Part shown: positions 17,076 through 24,943 of the stretch, piece by piece
How positions within the stretch are numbered: position 1 is the stretch's first letter
Layout of the letters: each line of letters begins with the position of its first letter
Source: an uncultured Prevotellaceae bacterium
GTDB lineage: Bacteria > Bacteroidota > Bacteroidia > Bacteroidales > Bacteroidaceae
Assembly: GCA_900317305.1 (NCBI GenBank)
Contig: ONGG01000010.1
Span: forward strand, 62,001 to 126,000
Direction of reading: 5' to 3'
Length of the DNA stretch: 64,000 bases
Position numbers and translations under genes: made by a program
Notes under the pieces: generated by a model
The model's input: only the letters and a program-made list of their open reading frames with translations
Database searches by the model: none
What the model was told of the DNA's origin: nothing

Positions 17076-18176
17076 ATGGCCTTAAAATGTGGTATTGTGG
17101 GACTCCCCAATGTTGGTAAGTCCACCCTTTTCAACTGTCTGTCGAGTGCCAAGGCACAGGCAGCCAACTTTCCTTTCTGTACGATAGAACCCAATGTGGG
17201 GGTGATTACCGTTCCCGATGAGCGGCTCAACAAATTGGCCGAATTGGTACATCCCGGACGGATTGTTCCCGCCACTTGTGAGATTGTCGATATCGCCGGA
17301 CTGGTGAAAGGTGCGTCGAAAGGTGAGGGTTTGGGCAACAAGTTCCTGGGCAATATCCGCGAGACCGATGCCATTATCCATGTGTTGCGCTGCTTCGACG
17401 ACGACAACATCACGCATGTGGATGGCACCATCGACCCTATCCGCGACAAGGAGATTATCGATACCGAACTGCAATTGAAAGACCTCGAGACCATCGAGTC
17501 GAGACTGGCCAAACAGCAGAAAGTGGCCTCCCTGGGTAACAAGGAGGCCAAGGTCGAGGTGGCTGTGCTCATGGCCTACAAAGAGGTGCTCGAGAAAGGC
17601 CAGAATGCCCGTGTGGTGACCTTCGACAGCAAGGAGGAGCAGCAGGCTGCCCACGACTTGTTCCTGCTCACAGCCAAGCCCGTACTCTATGTGTGCAATG
17701 TAGATGAGTCGGCTGCCAAGGATGGCAATGACTATTCGCGCCGTGTGGAGGAGGCCGCCAAGGCCGAGGGTTCCGAGGTGCTGGTGATCGCTGCCAAGAC
17801 CGAGGAGGATATTGCCAGTTTCGAGAGCTATGAGGATAAGAAGATGTTCCTCGACGAACTGGGACTGGAGGAGAGTGGTATGAACCGCCTCACCAAGAAA
17901 GCCTATGCCTTGCTCAATCTTGAAACATTCATCACCGCCGGCCCGATGGAGGTGAAGGCCTGGACTTATCATAAAGGATGGAAAGCCCCGCAGTGTGCCG
18001 GTGTCATCCACTCCGATTTCGAGAAAGGATTCATCCGTGCCGAGGTCATCAAGTATGACGACTACATCAAATATGGCTCAGAGGCGGCCGTTCGCGAAGC
18101 AGGAAAACTGGGTGTCGAGGGCAAGGACTATGTGGTGCAGGACGGCGACATCATGCATTTCCGCTTCAATGTGTAA
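17076..18176 (+). CDS. ychF: Redox-regulated ATPase/GTPase YchF (Obg family)
   Basis: YchF (OLA1 in eukaryotes) is a ribosome-associated P-loop NTPase that prefers ATP. Its 366 residues match the family. GLPNVGKSTLFN is the P-loop, NFPFCTIEPNVG is switch I, DIAGLVKGASKGEGLGNKFL is switch II, and VCNVDE replaces NKxD, the change that gives ATP preference. A coiled-coil arm (about 125-200) and a C-terminal TGS domain (ETFITAGPMEVKAWTYHKG, VIHSDFEKGFIRAEV) follow. It starts 26 bases after the third of three tandem promoter-like repeats. lgt begins 18 bases downstream. Confidence 0.96.
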   Translation: MALKCGIVGLPNVGKSTLFNCLSSAKAQAANFPFCTIEPNVGVITVPDERLNKLAELVHPGRIVPATCEIVDIAGLVKGASKGEGLGNKFLGNIRETDAIIHVLRCFDDDNITHVDGTIDPIRDKEIIDTELQLKDLETIESRLAKQQKVASLGNKEAKVEVAVLMAYKEVLEKGQNARVVTFDSKEEQQAAHDLFLLTAKPVLYVCNVDESAAKDGNDYSRRVEEAAKAEGSEVLVIAAKTEEDIASFESYEDKKMFLDELGLEESGMNRLTKKAYALLNLETFITAGPMEVKAWTYHKGWKAPQCAGVIHSDFEKGFIRAEVIKYDDYIKYGSEAAVREAGKLGVEGKDYVVQDGDIMHFRFNV

Positions 18177-18194
18177 CCCCAATTTATTAAAGAT

Positions 18195-19046
18195 ATGCAC
18201 AACCTTCTCTATGTCGTTTGGAATCCCAGCGAGGTGGCCTTTAGTCTGGGTTTTATCTCCATCCGTTGGTACTCGCTCTGTTGGCTGATAGGACTGTTGC
18301 TGGCTTATCTGATAGTTAAAAAACTTTACAAAGAGCAGAAAATCAAGGACGAGCTCTTCGACCCGCTCTTCATCTACTGTTTTCTGGGCATTCTCATCGG
18401 TGCCCGTCTGGGTCATTGCCTGTTCTATGAGCCTGGCTATTTTCTCAGCAGTGGAACCCATGTCATAGAGATGTTTTTGCCCATCCACAAGATGGCCGAT
18501 GGCTCATGGAAATTCACTGGTTATGAGGGACTTGCATCGCATGGAGGTACGCTCGGACTGATGATAGCCCTCTATATCTATTTCAGAAAGACCCACTTGA
18601 GCCTTTGGCAGGTGCTCGACAATATCGCCATCGCCACGCCCATCACCGCTTGTTTTATCCGGTTGGGCAACCTGATGAATTCCGAGATTATCGGCAAGGT
18701 GACAGATGTGCCCTGGGCTTTCATTTTCGCCAATGCTGAGCCTTCGTTGGCCACCGAGCCCCGTCATCCTGGTCAGCTCTACGAGGCTATTGTCTATTTC
18801 CTCTTCTTCTTTGTGGGATGGTATATTTACCGTCGTCGTCCCGAGAAGGTGGGTACGGGCTTTTTCTTCGGTCTCTGCCTCACACTCATCTTCACTGCCC
18901 GCTTCTTCATCGAGTTTACCAAGATCAATCAGGTGGACTTCGAGAATGCCCTTCCGCTCGACATGGGACAGCTCCTCAGCATCCCCTTCGTCATCATCGG
19001 CATTGCCTGCATGATAGGTGGAAAATGGATGAAGAAACTAGGGTAG
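18195..19046 (+). CDS. lgt: Prolipoprotein diacylglyceryl transferase
   Basis: Lgt attaches diacylglycerol from phosphatidylglycerol to the lipobox cysteine of prolipoproteins in the inner membrane. The 283 residues contain about seven hydrophobic segments. [43 protein letters not shown] and [13 protein letters not shown] are the conserved family blocks, including the essential arginine and asparagine of the Lgt signature. Several predicted lipoproteins encoded in this window (VanX-like, Ig-like, one FKBP) would be substrates. It probably shares the ychF transcript. It converges on the methyltransferase gene with 47 bases between and no clear terminator. Confidence 0.95.
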   Translation: MHNLLYVVWNPSEVAFSLGFISIRWYSLCWLIGLLLAYLIVKKLYKEQKIKDELFDPLFIYCFLGILIGARLGHCLFYEPGYFLSSGTHVIEMFLPIHKMADGSWKFTGYEGLASHGGTLGLMIALYIYFRKTHLSLWQVLDNIAIATPITACFIRLGNLMNSEIIGKVTDVPWAFIFANAEPSLATEPRHPGQLYEAIVYFLFFFVGWYIYRRRPEKVGTGFFFGLCLTLIFTARFFIEFTKINQVDFENALPLDMGQLLSIPFVIIGIACMIGGKWMKKLG

Positions 19047-19068
19047 GGAACTCCAATTTCTTAACTTG

Positions 19069-19110
19069 AAAGGAGTTGAGAAGTTACAGGAGTTCAGGCA
19101 TTACTATTGC
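19069..19110. repeat. Third copy of the AGGAGTT/TTCAGRCATTAC repeat
   Basis: AAGTTACAGGAGTTCAGGCATTACTATTGC (within 19081-19110) aligns with 2782-2812 beside the candidate origin, with about 80% identity by eye. It spans the end of the methyltransferase gene, so that protein's last residues (VGNSNA) are encoded by repeat sequence. Confidence 0.55.
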
Positions 19111-20329
19111 CAACTTTTATTTTCTCACACACCAGGAGCAGGTGCTGCTGTAGGGTGGTGGTGGCGAAGATATAGGTGTCGCCGCCATCGGCCAGCTTCA
19201 GGCGCTTGCGCAGTTCGGCCACCGTCATGGGGAAGTTGCGCACTGTGATGTTGGCCTGATGCAGTCCGGCAAGTTGCTGTCGCAACTGGCGTTTGTTCAT
19301 GGTGGTGGTGGCACGGACCACAAATTGTCGTCCGGGGAAATCCATTATTGGGCTTTCGCTCACGAAAAGGTGACTATTGGCATGGAGGGCCGTGATGCCG
19401 TAGCGATGGGCCAGCGCCGAAAAACAGCCCGATTTCATCACAGCAGCCCCAGGCTCATACAAGTATTTTCCCTCCAAGGGCATTTGGTCATCGACAATGG
19501 GTAGCGATTGTGATGGGGTAGGGGAGAAGGCGACCACTTGGTCGTCGTCGGCACAAAACAACTTGAGAGGGCTTTCGGAAGGAATGGCCGAAAGCACTAC
19601 CAGCAGTTCCTTGCACTCGTTTCCCGTGGCCACGATATGAATTTCTCGCACACTGTTTGGATACACACCCTCAAGGCTCTCAAGCGTGTGGTGCCAGTCG
19701 AGCATAGGCGATAGCTTCAGCATCACGATATCGGCTTTCTGGAGCAGCGTGGAGAGCAGTAGCAGCACGTCGGGCGTGCAGTCGGCAATGGCGAAGGTGC
19801 GGCCACCATGGTGGTCGCGCCGGGCAGGGTCGACGAAGATGAGTTGCTGATGAGGCAGGGAGTGGAGTAGGGTGGTGCCGTCGCCTTCTACTACTTCGGC
19901 CTGATGGAGGCCGAGGGCATGGAAATTGTTCCGTGCGCAGTCGCAGAGCGCCTTCTGCTGCTCAATATAGACCCCTTTGTCGAACAGTGGACAGAGGAAG
20001 GCGAAGTCGACCCCGAACCCTCCGGTGAGGTCGGCCATCGACGTGTGACGCCCTTCGGTCATCTCCTGGAGCAGGCGTTGACAAAGCCGTTGCTTATAGC
20101 GTGCTGTCTGCTCCGACGAGCATTGTTCCATCGACAGGTGAGGTGGATAGACGATTCCGTCGCAGGTCGCCCATGAGGGTATTTTGTTACGCGCTTTCTG
20201 CCATCCCGCTATCTGACTGACGGCCACCGCCATGTCTACGTCGCCGTGGCTCCTTGCCTGAAGGGCCAGTTGGCGAACGTCGCATAGGCGGTGGCCGTCG
20301 ATAAATGCTTGTGTGGCGGGGTCGATCAT
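19094..20329 (-). CDS. Class I SAM-dependent methyltransferase with THUMP-like C-terminus
   Basis: This 411-residue protein has a SAM-binding core at about 95-250: MADLTGGFGVDFAFL (motif I), GVYIEQQKALCDCARNN (acidic loop) and QLIFVDPARRDHHGGRTFAI, the DPAR catalytic-type loop. The C-terminal 80 residues (QLAGLHQANITVRNFPMTV) match the THUMP-like domain of Bacteroidetes methyltransferases, suggesting an RNA substrate. The target base is unknown. It overlaps the upstream VanX-like gene by four bases (ATGA) and ends a seven-gene minus-strand operon beginning at ruvB. The last few codons fall in a dispersed repeat, so the native C-terminus may have been altered. Confidence 0.85.
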   Translation of the reverse strand: MIDPATQAFIDGHRLCDVRQLALQARSHGDVDMAVAVSQIAGWQKARNKIPSWATCDGIVYPPHLSMEQCSSEQTARYKQRLCQRLLQEMTEGRHTSMADLTGGFGVDFAFLCPLFDKGVYIEQQKALCDCARNNFHALGLHQAEVVEGDGTTLLHSLPHQQLIFVDPARRDHHGGRTFAIADCTPDVLLLLSTLLQKADIVMLKLSPMLDWHHTLESLEGVYPNSVREIHIVATGNECKELLVVLSAIPSESPLKLFCADDDQVVAFSPTPSQSLPIVDDQMPLEGKYLYEPGAAVMKSGCFSALAHRYGITALHANSHLFVSESPIMDFPGRQFVVRATTTMNKRQLRQQLAGLHQANITVRNFPMTVAELRKRLKLADGGDTYIFATTTLQQHLLLVCEKIKVGNSNA

Positions 20330-21078
20330 CTGATCACTTTATAGTTGCGCTTGGCCTCGGCGCGGGTGCAGAGGTTGAAGTGCCACCATTCGGTGCGCAG
20401 GGGCTTGAAGCCGCCTACAGCCATCACCTCGCGCAGCAGCTGGCGGTTGGCGCGCGCCTCCTCGGTCATGCGCTTCGTGCGCACCAGCACGTCCTCATGG
20501 TCGATATGCGAGAGGCTGCTCATATGGTCGACCAGAGCGCCCATGGGGATGGTGTCGCCGTTCTCACGGCAGATGGAGATGTCGACGGCCATGCCGTAGT
20601 TGTGCATGCCGCCGCCATTGGCGGGGTTGCTCACATAGATGTTCTTCGAGGTGCCTTTCACCACGTTCCACATCTTCTGTTGGATACTCATGGGGCGGGT
20701 GGCGTCGAAGATAATCAGACTCAGTTCGGGACGCAGTTCCTTCAGTCGTTTCTGTGCCATGGCCAGTGCCTTGGCGGCCTTGGGATGGAGGTATCCCTCG
20801 CGCAGGTCGTCGTAGAGCACACGGCCCGTAAAATTGTCGGGCCGTGAATACATCAGACTCACGCGGATGGTGGGGTCTACCGACTGCACGTTCACCATGC
20901 CCTGGCGCTCCATCGAGAGGGCTGTGGCACTCAGCGATTGCGTCACGGTGTCGCGGGGCAGAGTGGAGTGCCCCGCCTGGGTCGGCGTGTCGGCAGGCAA
21001 GGCAGCCTTAGGCGCACGACCACCACCATTGCCGGAGCATGCGATGAGCAGTGCGGCAATGAAAGGAAGAATTCTCAT
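20326..21078 (-). CDS. D-Ala-D-Ala dipeptidase, VanX/DdpX family (M15D), lipoprotein
   Basis: This is a zinc dipeptidase of the VanX family, with 250 residues. The N-terminus MRILPFIAALLIACSGNGG is a lipoprotein signal with Cys at position 14. The zinc motifs are GMHNYGMAVDISI (HxxxxxxD) and RTEWWHFNL (ExxWH), both complete. DATRPMSIQQKMWNVV is the conserved specificity helix. VanX proper gives vancomycin resistance only alongside VanH and VanA; neither is nearby. A periplasmic role in recycling D-Ala-D-Ala, as for DdpX, is more likely. It is followed by the methyltransferase with an ATGA overlap. Confidence 0.88.
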   Translation of the reverse strand: MRILPFIAALLIACSGNGGGRAPKAALPADTPTQAGHSTLPRDTVTQSLSATALSMERQGMVNVQSVDPTIRVSLMYSRPDNFTGRVLYDDLREGYLHPKAAKALAMAQKRLKELRPELSLIIFDATRPMSIQQKMWNVVKGTSKNIYVSNPANGGGMHNYGMAVDISICRENGDTIPMGALVDHMSSLSHIDHEDVLVRTKRMTEEARANRQLLREVMAVGGFKPLRTEWWHFNLCTRAEAKRNYKVIR

Positions 21079-21099
21079 GAATGGAGTTTTCTTTAAAAA

Positions 21100-21681
21100 T
21101 CAGAACTGCACTTTGGGTGCTTTCTCGGCCCCACTCTCGGCGGCAAACTTCTCCATGGTCTTGAAACCGAAGATACCGGCGAAGATATTGTTGGGGAACG
21201 AGCGGATGTTCTTATTGTACTCGGTCACTGCAGCATTGTATTTGTTGCGGGCCTCGTTGATGCGGTTCTCCGAACCCTCAAGCTGGTTCTGCAGGTCGCG
21301 GAAGTTCTCGTTGGCCTTCAGGTCGGGATAGTTCTCGGCCACGGCGATGAGTCGGCCGAGCGATGAGCTCAGGTCGCTCTGGGCTTTCTGGAACTCCTTC
21401 ATCTGCTCAGCAGTCATGTTCGAGGGGTCGATGGTAATTGAGGTGGCTCTGGTGCGGGCCTCGGTCACTTCCTTCAGGGTGTTCTCCTCATGTTGGGCAT
21501 AGCCTTTCACCGTCTCCACAAGGTTGGGGATGAGGTCGGCCCTGCGCTGGTAGGCCGACTGTACGTCGGCGGCAGCCTGTGTGGCATTCTCCTGAACGCC
21601 AATCATGCCATTGTAGGTCGACATGGCCCAAAGGGCTATCAATACCACGATAGCAATGATGAATAATAATGTTTTCTTCAT
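21100..21681 (-). CDS. lemA: LemA family protein
   Basis: LemA proteins are small membrane-anchored helical proteins of unclear function, often paired with TPM-domain proteins as here. The 193 residues start with one hydrophobic segment (LLFIIAIVVLIALWAMSTYNG), then a long helical region with family motifs AYQRRADLIPNLVETVKGYA and LGRLIAVAENYPDLKAN, and end FPNNIFAGIFGFK. It begins 44 bases after the TPM gene and precedes the VanX-like gene by 21. Co-occurrence with the TPM protein suggests a shared envelope function. Confidence 0.92.
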   Translation of the reverse strand: MKKTLLFIIAIVVLIALWAMSTYNGMIGVQENATQAAADVQSAYQRRADLIPNLVETVKGYAQHEENTLKEVTEARTRATSITIDPSNMTAEQMKEFQKAQSDLSSSLGRLIAVAENYPDLKANENFRDLQNQLEGSENRINEARNKYNAAVTEYNKNIRSFPNNIFAGIFGFKTMEKFAAESGAEKAPKVQF

Positions 21682-21725
21682 GATGTTGGGTTATTTAATG
21701 ATGAATACTGTTTTCTATGTTGTGG

Positions 21726-22544
21726 CTACCAGCCGCCGCCAGCGCCACCTCCGCCGAAGCTTCCACCTCCGAAACTTCCTCCGCCGAAGCCGCCGCCACC
21801 GCTGCTGAATCCTCCGCCTCCGAAGCCTCCTCCGCCGATGTAGATGCCTCCACCCTTGCCACCATTCCGCCACAGATAGGCGATGATGATAATGATGATG
21901 ATGATTTCGATGATGCCGAATCCATCCTCTTCGTCCACAGGGTCAGAGATAGAGGTGGAGGGGGGCAGTTCGCCCTCCTTGAGCAGTTTGTAGATGGCAT
22001 AACAGGTTTGCGACACGGCCAGGTCGGGATTGCCGTTGCGCATGTTGGGCTGTATGAAGTTGCGTCCAATCCTTCCGCAGCTCGCATCGGTGAGATAGGC
22101 CTCGAGACCTTTTCCAGGTGCGATGAAATACTGCCTGTCTTCGGTGGCGATGACCACCACCAGTCCGGTGCGTGTGTCCTTGTATCCCACTCCATAGCGG
22201 TTGCCCACATTTTGTGCCATGCGGAAGGTGTCGCCGTTCTTCACGTGGCGCACGATGATGAACACCGTCTGGATGTCCATCTCCATCTTCATGTGGTGCA
22301 GATAGTAGTTGGCCGAGTCTTTGTATTCCTGCGAGAGGATATGGTCGGGGTCGCAGACAAACTGCGTGGAGTCTTTCAGATAAACCATCTGGATGTTGTC
22401 GGCACTCCAGATGGGGTAGCCGTCGCTCGACCTCTCGGTGGCGGCCAGGGCGGTGGTGCCGACGAAGAGGAATACCGCCAGCCATGCCAGCAAGTGCCAG
22501 TGGCGTAAAGGTGTCGAGGGTAATGGATGGTTGAATATTGGCAT
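21726..22544 (-). CDS. TPM-domain (YgcG family) membrane protein with Gly-rich tail
   Basis: The 272 residues start with a signal peptide (HWHLLAWLAVFLFVGTTALA). A TPM/DUF477 domain (about 55-190) follows, with FVCDPDHILSQEYKD and GVGYKDTRTGLVVVIATEDRQ. Next comes a transmembrane segment made almost only of isoleucine (EIIIIIIIIAYLW) and a Gly/Phe/Ser-rich tail of about 40 residues. This layout is typical of YgcG-like proteins. TPM domains bind metals and have been tied to photosystem II repair in plants; the bacterial role is unknown. It precedes lemA, the usual partner. Confidence 0.88.
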   Translation of the reverse strand: MPIFNHPLPSTPLRHWHLLAWLAVFLFVGTTALAATERSSDGYPIWSADNIQMVYLKDSTQFVCDPDHILSQEYKDSANYYLHHMKMEMDIQTVFIIVRHVKNGDTFRMAQNVGNRYGVGYKDTRTGLVVVIATEDRQYFIAPGKGLEAYLTDASCGRIGRNFIQPNMRNGNPDLAVSQTCYAIYKLLKEGELPPSTSISDPVDEEDGFGIIEIIIIIIIIAYLWRNGGKGGGIYIGGGGFGGGGFSSGGGGFGGGSFGGGSFGGGGAGGGW

Positions 22545-22563
22545 ATTGTAGTGGTGTAAGAGG

Positions 22564-22974
22564 TTATCTCATGGCGAGGGCCTTGTTCTCGGCGGCCTCC
22601 ATGAGCTCGCGCTCTCCCGGTCCCTTGTCGTTGAGGCCGCAGAGGTGCAGGATGCCATGGATGATCACGCGGTGGAGCTCTTCGTCATACTGTGTGCCTT
22701 GCTGCTGGGCATTGGAGGCCACGGTGTCGAGCGAGATGACGATATCACCGTTGATGGTGTCGCCCTCGTCGTAGTCGAAGGTGATGATATCGGTATAGTA
22801 GTCGTGACCCAGGTATTCACGGTTCACTTCCAATATTTTGGCATCGTCGACGAAGAGATAACCTATCTCACCCGTCTTCTTGCCGTAACTGGCTGCCACA
22901 GCCTTGATCCATGCCGTGGTGGCGCGTTTCCTGATTTTGGGCATGCTCACGCCCTCGCTGTTGTAGGTAATCAT
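22564..22974 (-). CDS. ybeY: Endoribonuclease YbeY (rRNA maturation factor)
   Basis: YbeY is a zinc-dependent endoribonuclease for 16S rRNA 3' processing and ribosome quality control. At 136 residues it is near family length. The zinc site HRVIIHGILHLCGLNDKG holds the first two histidines (HGILH). The third position of HxxxHxxGxDH is replaced by GLND, a variation I believe is common in this phylum. YYTDIITFDYDEG is the conserved core. It overlaps coaD by four bases (ATGA), so translation is coupled. Confidence 0.9.
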   Translation of the reverse strand: MITYNSEGVSMPKIRKRATTAWIKAVAASYGKKTGEIGYLFVDDAKILEVNREYLGHDYYTDIITFDYDEGDTINGDIVISLDTVASNAQQQGTQYDEELHRVIIHGILHLCGLNDKGPGERELMEAAENKALAMR

Positions 22975-23426
22975 TGGGTTGGGGTCTTGGGTAGGAATTT
23001 GCTGGTGTCGCGGCCGAAGCGGGCGAGTTCTCTCACGGTGCTCGAACTGACGCAGGCCAGTTCGGGTCGGGCGAGGAGCAGCACGGTCTCCACACCGCCC
23101 ACGAGCCGGTTGATGTCGGCCTGCTCGCGCTCGCTCTCGAAGTCTTTCACGTTGCGCACGCCTTTGACGATGAACTGTGCTCCCTCGCGGTGAACCAGGT
23201 CGATGGTGAGGTCGTCGTAACCTTTCACCTCTACCCGTGGCTCGTTATGGTAGATGGCAGCGATGGCCTTGATACGCTCCTCGGTGGGTTGGCTGTAGTG
23301 CTTGTCTTTGTTGATACCTACGCCAATGACCACGCGGTCGGCGAAGCATAGGGTGCGCCGTACGATGTCGTCGTGGCCGATAGTGAATGGGTCGAAACTG
23401 CCTGCGAAAATGGCTGTCTTTGGCAT
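22971..23426 (-). CDS. coaD: Phosphopantetheine adenylyltransferase
   Basis: CoaD joins 4'-phosphopantetheine and ATP to dephospho-CoA, the penultimate step of CoA synthesis. The nucleotidyltransferase signature AGSFDPFTIGHDDIV is at residues 8-22. KGVRNVKDFE and SSSTVRELARFG are the other two substrate-binding blocks. The 151 residues are normal. The product also supplies the phosphopantetheine arm for the acyl carrier protein encoded at 57640-57876. It lies 17 bases downstream of ruvB. Confidence 0.96.
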   Translation of the reverse strand: MPKTAIFAGSFDPFTIGHDDIVRRTLCFADRVVIGVGINKDKHYSQPTEERIKAIAAIYHNEPRVEVKGYDDLTIDLVHREGAQFIVKGVRNVKDFESEREQADINRLVGGVETVLLLARPELACVSSSTVRELARFGRDTSKFLPKTPTQ

Positions 23427-23443
23427 ATCGTTTGAGTTTAGTG

Positions 23444-24478
23444 TCAGTCGAAGAGGTCGCGTTGCATGGGGTTGCCACGATAGGGGTTGCGTCCCAGATG
23501 CTCATAGGCCAGTTCGGTCACCATGCGCCCACGGGGTGTGCGCTTGATGAATCCCTCCATGATGAGGAAAGGTTCGTAGACCTCCTCTAAGGTGCCGGCG
23601 TCCTCGCCAACGGCCGTAGCGATGGTGGAGATGCCCACTGGTCCGCCACGGAACTTGTCGATGATGGTGAGCAAGATTTTGTTGTCAATCTCGTCGAGAC
23701 CATATTGGTCGATGTTGAGAGCGGTGAGGGCCACACGGGCGATGTCGATGTCGATGCTTCCGTTGCCGCGCACCTGGGCAAAGTCGCGCACGCGGCGCAG
23801 CAGGGCGTTGGCAATACGGGGCGTGCCACGACTGCGGCGGGCAATCTCGGCAGCGGCCTCGCTGGCGATGGGCACCTGGAGGATGCTGGCCGACCGTTTC
23901 AGGATCTCGGTGATGGTCTCGGGCTCATAGTATTCCAGGTGCATGTTGATGCCGAAACGGGCACGGAGAGGTGCTGTGAGCAGACCGCTCCGCGTGGTGG
24001 CTCCAATCAGTGTGAAGGGGTTCAGATCGATCTGTATCGACCGGGCCGATGGACCTTTGTCGATCATGATATCGATGCGGAAGTCTTCCATGGCTGAGTA
24101 GAGGTATTCCTCCACCACGGGCGAGAGACGGTGTATCTCGTCGATGAAGAGCACGTCGTTGGTCTCGAGCGAGGTGAGGATGCCGGCCAGGTCGCCGGGG
24201 CGGTCGAGCACCGGACCACTGGTGAGTTTGAAACCCACGCCCAGTTCGTTGGCAATGATGTTGCTCAGTGTGGTCTTGCCCAGTCCTGGCGGACCGTGGA
24301 GCAAGGTATGGTCGAGGGGTTCGCCACGGTATTTGGCAGCCTCCACAAACACCTGCAGGTTCTCCACCACGCTCTGCTGACCACGGAAGTCGCTGAAGTG
24401 GAGGGGGCGCAGGGCGTTCTCGAAGTCTTTCTCCGCTGGTGATACCCTTTCGTTTCTGATGTCAAAATAGTCGTCCAT
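23444..24478 (-). CDS. ruvB: Holliday junction branch migration helicase RuvB
   Basis: RuvB is the hexameric AAA+ motor that with RuvA drives Holliday-junction branch migration. Its 344 residues contain Walker [12 protein letters not shown] (about 63-73), Walker [10 protein letters not shown], sensor-1 [19 protein letters not shown], sensor-2 [18 protein letters not shown] and the C-terminal winged helix ([17 protein letters not shown]). It opens a seven-gene minus-strand operon through coaD, ybeY, the TPM gene, lemA, vanX-like and the methyltransferase. All gaps are under 50 bases. Confidence 0.97.
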   Translation of the reverse strand: MDDYFDIRNERVSPAEKDFENALRPLHFSDFRGQQSVVENLQVFVEAAKYRGEPLDHTLLHGPPGLGKTTLSNIIANELGVGFKLTSGPVLDRPGDLAGILTSLETNDVLFIDEIHRLSPVVEEYLYSAMEDFRIDIMIDKGPSARSIQIDLNPFTLIGATTRSGLLTAPLRARFGINMHLEYYEPETITEILKRSASILQVPIASEAAAEIARRSRGTPRIANALLRRVRDFAQVRGNGSIDIDIARVALTALNIDQYGLDEIDNKILLTIIDKFRGGPVGISTIATAVGEDAGTLEEVYEPFLIMEGFIKRTPRGRMVTELAYEHLGRNPYRGNPMQRDLFD

Positions 24479-24537
24479 ATACGGTAGTGGATGGTTGAGG
24501 CACGAGAGGGTGTGAGTCCTTCAGTGCCAAGCAGTGG

Positions 24538-24545
24538 CAAATTTA
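24538..24545 (-). promoter_or_regulatory. Possible -7 element of the ruvB operon
   Basis: TAAATTTG on the minus strand lies 59 bases before the ruvB ATG. No TTTG at 19-20 bases. The rest of the 205-base gap holds the tRNA promoter. Confidence 0.4.
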
Positions 24546-24616
24546 GGTAAAATTTCTGATATTTCTCATGATGGATGGTGATTTTTGTCCTTACCCAAAA
24601 ATAATTTCCTTTTTTC

Positions 24617-24648
24617 TTTGGATTTTAGATGGAAAGGCATTACCTTTG
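24617..24648 (+). promoter_or_regulatory. Promoter of the tRNA gene
   Basis: TTTG (24617-24620), 20 bases, TACCTTTG (24641-24648). This is a full consensus match with a predicted start about 30 bases before the tRNA. Confidence 0.75.
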
Positions 24649-24683
24649 CAGACCGAAAACTATGTCGCATTGCCGACTTAGCA

Positions 24684-24757
24684 GGGCTTTTAGCTCAGTT
24701 GGTTAGAGCAACAGACTCATAATCTGGAGGTCCTAGGTTCAAGCCCTAGAAGGCCCA
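24684..24757 (+). tRNA. tRNA with CAT anticodon (elongator Met, or Ile2 if lysidine-modified)
   Basis: The 74 bases fold as a cloverleaf. GGGCTTT pairs with AAGGCCC (one G-T). The D arm is GCTC/GAGC, the anticodon stem CAGA/TCTG with loop CTCATAA, and the T arm CTAGG/CCTAG with loop TTCAAGC. CCA is not encoded beyond CA. The anticodon CAT with no initiator features suggests elongator methionine. A tRNA-Ile(CAT) read after lysidine modification cannot be excluded by eye. It has its own promoter and a strong terminator. Confidence 0.95.
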
Positions 24758-24767
24758 CGAAAAAGAG

Positions 24768-24797
24768 AGTATCATGAATGTTCATGATACTTTTTTT
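24768..24797 (+). terminator. Terminator of the tRNA gene
   Basis: AGTATCATGAA (24768-24778) and its exact inverse (24781-24791) with a 2-base loop are followed by a run of seven T. Confidence 0.9.
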
Positions 24798-24874
24798 GTT
24801 CAATATCGGTTGTGGTGCTCCAACTGGGTGAATTGTCCGCAGCCATCGATTTTGTCGTAGAACTGGAGTGAAAA

Positions 24875-24906
24875 TTTGGTCGGTATGATTATTTTTGTTA
24901 CCTTTG
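24875..24906 (+). promoter_or_regulatory. Promoter of the SpmAB-like gene and downstream operon
   Basis: TTTG (24875-24878), 20 bases, TACCTTTG (24899-24906). The predicted start near 24913 supports the ATG at 24944 over the GTG at 24923. Confidence 0.75.
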
Positions 24907-24943
24907 GCCTTCACCAAATAAGGTGCTTCTAAATAAATCTCGT

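Noticed and set aside
20326-21078. Vancomycin-resistance cluster suggested by the VanX-like gene
   Set aside because: No VanH, VanA or VanRS genes nearby; a recycling DdpX-type role fits better.
21717-22508. 263-residue Ala/Ser-rich frame on the plus strand
   Set aside because: Antisense shadow of the Gly-rich tail of the TPM protein.
24717-24917. Minus-strand reading frame of 66 residues ending GLEPRTSRL
   Set aside because: It is the familiar false protein read from the antisense of a tRNA gene and its terminator.
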